The notes beneath the pieces were generated by a model, which worked only from the letters and a program-made list of their open reading frames with translations, had not been told where the DNA came from and searched no databases. Shown one piece after another: positions 12,965 to 16,574 of a DNA stretch of 16,574 nt. The translations under genes were made by a program, and so were the position numbers. Position 1 is the stretch's first letter. Each line of letters opens with the position of its first letter. Source of the stretch: Bacteroidales bacterium UBA3388 (lineage in GTDB: Bacteria; Bacteroidota; Bacteroidia; Bacteroidales; P3); NCBI GenBank assembly GCA_002358855.1, contig DEPQ01000028.1, positions 1 through 16,574 on the forward strand, given 5' to 3'.

Positions 12965-13672
12965 ATGAGAAAGATATTTTGTTTTTTTGCAATAGGGGTG
13001 CTTTTGTTTTCTGCTTGTGGCAAAAAGGAAGCAAAGAAAGAAGAAAATAAAGACTCTAAATATAAAACAGTAGAGGAGAAACTTAACGATAATGCACCGA
13101 CTTATATGCTTAAAGGTTTAACTATAAGCGGTTTTTCTATAAATGACACAACAAATGGCATAAAAGCAAAGGTGCTTTCGCCGGTTAAAAGAATTAAGGA
13201 TTCAACTTTTTCAATCAAGCCTATGACTCTTGAAGTTGAAAAGCAGTTTAAACAAACCGTTGCTGAACTTAAAAAAATAGGGAAGAAGACAGAACAACAC
13301 AATCTTGTGCTTAGAACAGTTTCTGTTGTGTCTTACAATAATTTAATAAGCGGATTGTTTGAAAAAAGACTAACCTACGCCGAAGAAGGAAAGAAAGAAA
13401 ATGAGTTTTTTGCCATTACTTATGATATGCAAAAGAATACACCTTTAAAAATCACAGAAATTTTTAACATAACAGCAGAAAATTTTGATAAAGTAGCAAA
13501 GAATTTTTCTAAAACTGAGCAAACTCTAAGTTTTGAAGAGTTTTCTACTTCTCAATTCGCATTTAGCAAAGATTCTTTAATGGTTTATCCTATCAGAGAA
13601 GGTAAACAAATTTCTATTTCTGCACCTTTACAATCTCTTGAACATTATTTTATAAATGATAAGAAGGAATAA
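12965..13672 (+). CDS. Predicted lipoprotein, possibly DUF3298/RsiV-like
   Basis: A 235-aa protein with a lipoprotein signal peptide (MRKIFCFFAIGVLLFSAC, lipidated Cys18) and a Lys/Glu-rich linker (GKKEAKKEENKD). The C-terminal part, with FFAITYDMQ, 'PLKITEIFN' and 'FAFSKDSLMVYPIREGKQISISAPLQSL', recalls the DUF3298 fold found in RsiV-type proteins. RsiV binds lysozyme in Bacillus; whether this one does is unknown, but the next gene encodes a lysozyme-type muramidase. An in-frame upstream start at 12935 overlaps the -7 box and was rejected. The 3' end overlaps the muramidase gene by 17 bp, suggesting coupled translation. It probably faces the periplasm. The family call is from pattern memory only. 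Confidence 0.75.
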   Translation: MRKIFCFFAIGVLLFSACGKKEAKKEENKDSKYKTVEEKLNDNAPTYMLKGLTISGFSINDTTNGIKAKVLSPVKRIKDSTFSIKPMTLEVEKQFKQTVAELKKIGKKTEQHNLVLRTVSVVSYNNLISGLFEKRLTYAEEGKKENEFFAITYDMQKNTPLKITEIFNITAENFDKVAKNFSKTEQTLSFEEFSTSQFAFSKDSLMVYPIREGKQISISAPLQSLEHYFINDKKE

Positions 13673-14414
13673 AAAAAGAAAAAAGCGAATAGTAATTATT
13701 CTTTCTGCTATTGTTTTAATTATTCTTTCTATAATAGGTTATAATTATGGCATTGACTATTATAGGAAGTACTATGCTTGTCCTGGAATAAAGATTGACT
13801 CTTATCGTTTCCCTGTTATAGGAATTGATGTGGCTTCTCATCAAGGTGAAATCAATTGGGAAGAAGTCTATGCTTCGAAAGTGAATTTTGCATTCATAAA
13901 AGCAACCGAGGGAGAAACGTTTGTAGATAAAAAATTTGAGTATAATTTCTCTCAGGCAAAGAAAAACAATATCATAGTAGGAGCTTATCATTTTTTTCGT
14001 TTCAATAAAAATGGAAAAGAGCAGGCTTACAATTTTATAAACAACGTTCAATTAGATTCTTTGTCGCTTCCTCCTGTTTTAGATGTGGAATTATTTGGCG
14101 GAAACAAGTTTTCTTTTGAGACAAAGAACAAAGTGATTAGCGAAATCTTTAATTGTTTACGTACATTGGAGAAATATTACGATAGAAAACCGATTATATA
14201 CACTAATATTGAGACTTACGAAAATTTTATAAAGGGAAATTTTGATGATTATGACCTTTGGCTTTGTAAACTTTGCAATGAGCCAAAGACTGTAAAGTGG
14301 AAAATTTGGCAATATTCACATCAAGGTGTTGTTCCTGGGATAAAAAGCGATGTAGATATGAATGTATTTAACGGAAGTTATGAAGAATTTGTAAATTACA
14401 TATATAAAAAATAG
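13656..14414 (+). CDS. GH25 muramidase (lysozyme), membrane-anchored
   Basis: This 252-aa glycoside hydrolase family 25 protein should cleave the MurNAc-GlcNAc bond in peptidoglycan. The N-terminus is strongly basic (RRNKKRKKR), followed by one hydrophobic helix at about 11-30 with no clear cleavage site, which fits an inner-membrane anchor with a periplasmic catalytic domain. GIDVASHQG provides the first conserved Asp (Asp58), 'FAFIKATEG' is the next strand, PVLDVE contains Asp143 and catalytic Glu145, and 'WKIWQYSHQG' followed by SDVDMNVF is the typical family ending. It starts inside the end of the lipoprotein gene and is followed after 3 nt by a dehydrogenase gene. It may act in wall remodelling or turnover. 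Confidence 0.93.
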   Translation: MIRRNKKRKKRIVIILSAIVLIILSIIGYNYGIDYYRKYYACPGIKIDSYRFPVIGIDVASHQGEINWEEVYASKVNFAFIKATEGETFVDKKFEYNFSQAKKNNIIVGAYHFFRFNKNGKEQAYNFINNVQLDSLSLPPVLDVELFGGNKFSFETKNKVISEIFNCLRTLEKYYDRKPIIYTNIETYENFIKGNFDDYDLWLCKLCNEPKTVKWKIWQYSHQGVVPGIKSDVDMNVFNGSYEEFVNYIYKK

Positions 14415-14417
14415 TGA

Positions 14418-15347
14418 ATGAAAAAGGTTTTAGTATTAGATAAAGGACATTCAATTTTAAGTGAAAAATTATTAGACGCAGACTTTGAATTAGATTATTA
14501 TTTGAGCGTTTCACGAGAACAACTCTTTGAAATAATTTCTCAATACAGCGTTTTAATTGTGCGAAGCAAACTCTTGGTTGATAAAGAACTAATAGATAGG
14601 GCTGTAAATCTTAAAGTCATTGGAAGAATTGGAGCAGGTATGGACGCAATTGACACAGATTATGCAGAAAAAAAAGGAATTGTGTGCCTTAATTCGCCCG
14701 AAGGAAATCGTGATGCAGTAGGGGAGCATTGTCTTGGTTTGCTTTTAGCTTTGTTTAACAAGATTTGCATTGCCGATTCACAAGTTAGAAAAGGACTTTG
14801 GCTAAGAGAAGACAATAGAGGTTTGGAAATCAAAGGCAAAATCGTTGGAATAATAGGCTATGGCAATATGGGACAAAGTTTTGCAAAGAGATTATCTGGT
14901 TTTGACTGCAAAGTAATAGCCTACGACAAATATAAAACAAATTATTCCGATGCTTTTGCACAAGAAGTTAGTTTAGAAGAAATATTTTCTCAAAGTGATA
15001 TACTTTCTTTTCACACACCTTTGACTTCGGAAACAAAGTATATGTTCAACAAAGACTTTATTTCAAACTTCAAAAAGCCGTTTTATCTTTTAAATACCTC
15101 ACGAGGAAAGGTCGTAAATACGAAAGATTTAATAGAAGCCTTGAATCAAGGAAAAATTCTTGGAGCTGGATTAGATGTTTTGGAGTTTGAAGCCTTCTCA
15201 AACGAACTTCAAGACACGCCAAACGAACTTCAAGACTTGTTTTCTCGCACAAATGTGGTTTTAACTCCACATGTAGCAGGTTGGAGCGTAGAATCAAACT
15301 ACAAACTCTCATATTTCTTAGCAGAAAAGATAATATCTGCCTTATAA
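14418..15347 (+). CDS. D-2-hydroxyacid dehydrogenase (phosphoglycerate dehydrogenase-like)
   Basis: A 309-aa cytosolic NAD-dependent dehydrogenase of the D-isomer-specific 2-hydroxyacid family. The substrate-binding loop VIGRIGAGMDAID (68-79) resembles phosphoglycerate dehydrogenase. The Rossmann motif is GYGNMG (147-152) with Asp170 as the likely NAD-ribose-binding acid. The catalytic set is Arg229 (NTSRGKVVNT), Glu256 (GLDVLE) and His285 (TPHVAGWS). There is no regulatory ACT domain. SerA is a reasonable guess, but no serC lies nearby and the substrate cannot be fixed from sequence. A 21-bp in-frame duplication gives NELQDTP-NELQDLF at 262-275, between Glu256 and His285. It is last in the operon, and its 3' end overlaps convergent xseB by 6 bp. 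Confidence 0.9.
   Translation: MKKVLVLDKGHSILSEKLLDADFELDYYLSVSREQLFEIISQYSVLIVRSKLLVDKELIDRAVNLKVIGRIGAGMDAIDTDYAEKKGIVCLNSPEGNRDAVGEHCLGLLLALFNKICIADSQVRKGLWLREDNRGLEIKGKIVGIIGYGNMGQSFAKRLSGFDCKVIAYDKYKTNYSDAFAQEVSLEEIFSQSDILSFHTPLTSETKYMFNKDFISNFKKPFYLLNTSRGKVVNTKDLIEALNQGKILGAGLDVLEFEAFSNELQDTPNELQDLFSRTNVVLTPHVAGWSVESNYKLSYFLAEKIISAL
15200..15236 (+). repeat. 21-bp in-frame tandem duplication inside the dehydrogenase gene
   Basis: AAACGAACTTCAAGAC occurs at 15200-15215 and again at 15221-15236, offset by 21 bp. It adds seven residues (NELQD repeated) without disturbing the frame. It is unrelated in sequence to the 21-bp intergenic repeats. Confidence 0.85.
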
Positions 15348-15530
15348 CTCTTGGAGTTTATTATTCAAAGCCTCAATATCAATTTCCACCTCTGCAAGTT
15401 TGTTTTTGCAAAGGGTAATTAACTCTTTTGCTTTCTCAATTTTTTTGCATAAGTCTTCAATATCAACATCAGAAGACTCTAAACTATTTACTATTTCTTT
15501 TAGTTCTGTGTATGCTTCGTTGTAAGTCAT
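15342..15530 (-). CDS. xseB: Exodeoxyribonuclease VII small subunit
   Basis: A 62-aa protein with the two-helix pattern of XseB: TYNEAYTELKEIVNSLES, then an acidic turn (DVDIEDL), then a long amphipathic helix ending in LNNKLQEL. The motif of repeated (I/L)xxxVxxLEs is typical of the family. With XseA it forms exonuclease VII, which degrades single-stranded DNA from both ends into short oligonucleotides. It begins 15 nt after the xseA stop and is presumably co-transcribed. Its 3' end overlaps the convergent dehydrogenase gene by 6 bp. Confidence 0.9.
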   Translation of the reverse strand: MTYNEAYTELKEIVNSLESSDVDIEDLCKKIEKAKELITLCKNKLAEVEIDIEALNNKLQEL

Positions 15531-15545
15531 AATTTTCTTATTGAT

Positions 15546-16574
15546 TTATTCTACAATTGAGCGTATTTCCCCTTCGGCAAGTTTTGTTGTCAAGCAATCA
15601 CCCTTTCTAATATCTTTTTCACTCTTTAAAACCTTGCCGTTAATATAGGTTATAGAATAGCCTTTATTTAAAATATTTTGAGGATTTAGAACATTGATAT
15701 ATTTTTCCATTAAGTTCAATTGTTCTTTCTCACTTTCAATCCTATGAGAGCTTTTGATTTTTATCAAACTCTCCATTTTTTCTAAATTTTCCTGAGCAAT
15801 AAGAAAGCGTTTTATGATAAAATCCGCAACATCGGTAGGAGTGATTCCATTATGATAAGAAACCATTTCGCTAACCGTTAGATTAGTTGAGTGTCCTATG
15901 CCCGTAATCACAGGAATAGGGAAAGTCGCAATCGTTTTACAAAGTTCAAAATTATTATAACAAGCCATTCCAATATCACCTCCGCCACCTCTGATGATAA
16001 GAACAGCATCAAAAAACTCTTTTACTTCTTTTATTTTCTCCAAACTAAGAATTAAGGTATTTATTGCACCATCGCCTTGAAGCAAAGAAGGAAAAAGTTT
16101 ATGGAAAATGCCAAATTTTTTGTGCGAATCAATGATATTTACAAAATCATTATAGCCTTTGCCCGTTTCAACCGAGATTATAGCAAGTCGTTTTGGCAAT
16201 TCGGCAAGAATAGTCGTTTTGTTGAGATCAAAAATCTTTTCTTCTTTAAGTTTTTCTATTGAAGCATTTCTCTCTTTCTCCAATTCTCCAAGCGAAAAAG
16301 CAGTATCAATATCGCTAATCCTAAGACTTAGACCATAAAGTCCGTTGTATTTTATGCTTGCCTTACAAAGAATTGTAGTTCCATCAGTGAGTTCAACTCC
16401 TGCAAGAGAGAATTTTTCGCTTATTCTTTTGAAATCGCTTGCCCAAATAATAGCACGCATTTGCGTTACAATAACTCCATTGTCTTTTTCTACCAAATCG
16501 GGAAAGGCATGACCGCTATAAGTGTAGTAATTGAGTTTTAGCATTTCGGCTTTCACCCAAAACTCTGAACTATA
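15546..16574 (-). CDS. xseA: Exodeoxyribonuclease VII large subunit, 5' end beyond window
   Basis: The large catalytic subunit of exonuclease VII. About 342 residues are visible; the frame remains open to the window edge (YSSEFWVKAEMLKLNYY), so the first few dozen codons are missing. FWVKAEM...SGHAFPDLVEK is the N-terminal OB-fold segment. LAIISVETGKGYNDFVNII and 'VLIIRGGGGDIGMACYNN' are hallmarks of the central catalytic region, and 'PIPVITGIGHSTNLTVSEMVSYHNGITPTDVADFII' is the strongly conserved block before the coiled-coil region. The C-terminus 'LNPQNILNKGYSITYINGKVL' is also typical. The GTG at 16556 is internal and not the true start. xseB follows 15 nt downstream. Confidence 0.95.
   Translation of the reverse strand, partial: YSSEFWVKAEMLKLNYYTYSGHAFPDLVEKDNGVIVTQMRAIIWASDFKRISEKFSLAGVELTDGTTILCKASIKYNGLYGLSLRISDIDTAFSLGELEKERNASIEKLKEEKIFDLNKTTILAELPKRLAIISVETGKGYNDFVNIIDSHKKFGIFHKLFPSLLQGDGAINTLILSLEKIKEVKEFFDAVLIIRGGGGDIGMACYNNFELCKTIATFPIPVITGIGHSTNLTVSEMVSYHNGITPTDVADFIIKRFLIAQENLEKMESLIKIKSSHRIESEKEQLNLMEKYINVLNPQNILNKGYSITYINGKVLKSEKDIRKGDCLTTKLAEGEIRSIVE

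Noticed and set aside
16077..16262. Plus-strand open frame opposite xseA
   Set aside because: It is antisense to strongly conserved xseA codons, with no promoter box and no protein-like features.

Overview
The window is AT-rich chromosomal DNA from a member of the Bacteroidetes, most likely Bacteroidales (inference). The evidence is the gene content and, above all, the promoters. Almost every transcription unit is preceded by an exact TAnnTTTG box, the -7 element of the Bacteroidetes primary sigma factor, and no Shine-Dalgarno sequence is visible in front of the start codons. I count 12 such units with 13 boxes. The content is mostly housekeeping; I see no insertion sequence, integrase, phage gene, CRISPR array or defence system.

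Layout, left to right. Positions 1-76 hold a tRNA-Ser(UGA) cut by the window edge (minus strand). Then come prmC (minus) and ribD (plus), divergent from interlocked promoters, followed by a SAM hydroxide adenosyltransferase-like (DUF62) gene. An orphan BtuF-type binding lipoprotein (minus) is divergent from a nearly leaderless truA. A 41-residue lipoprotein gene follows. Exonuclease III (minus) is divergent from a CLC chloride channel/transporter with a CBS pair. asd and a PagL-like lipid A deacylase/acyloxyacyl hydrolase gene broken by one frameshift come next, and then a secreted BspA-type leucine-rich repeat protein. A minus-strand operon with overlapping genes encodes a beta-CASP metallo-beta-lactamase ribonuclease, a secreted thioredoxin-like protein and aroQ. 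A plus-strand operon encodes a DUF3298-like lipoprotein, a membrane-anchored GH25 muramidase and a D-2-hydroxyacid dehydrogenase. The window ends with xseA (partial) and xseB on the minus strand.

The most unusual structure is a 21-bp AT-rich repeat. Four head-to-tail copies exactly fill the gap between clc and asd. Further copies, keeping the same 21-bp phase and including one inverted copy, lie just after the broken deacylase gene. The asd-deacylase unit is therefore bracketed by the same repeat family, and the inverted copy forms what looks like its intrinsic terminator. Other points worth a second look are a DUF62 protein lacking the family's catalytic residues, a CLC with Val at the internal proton-glutamate position, a thioredoxin-like protein with two CEDC motifs, a leaderless truA message and leaderless tRNA, and repeated overlaps of convergent gene ends.

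No gene-free stretch exceeds 300 bases; the longest gaps (about 100-115 bp, at 5517-5613, 9634-9746 and 12855-12964) hold promoters or repeats.
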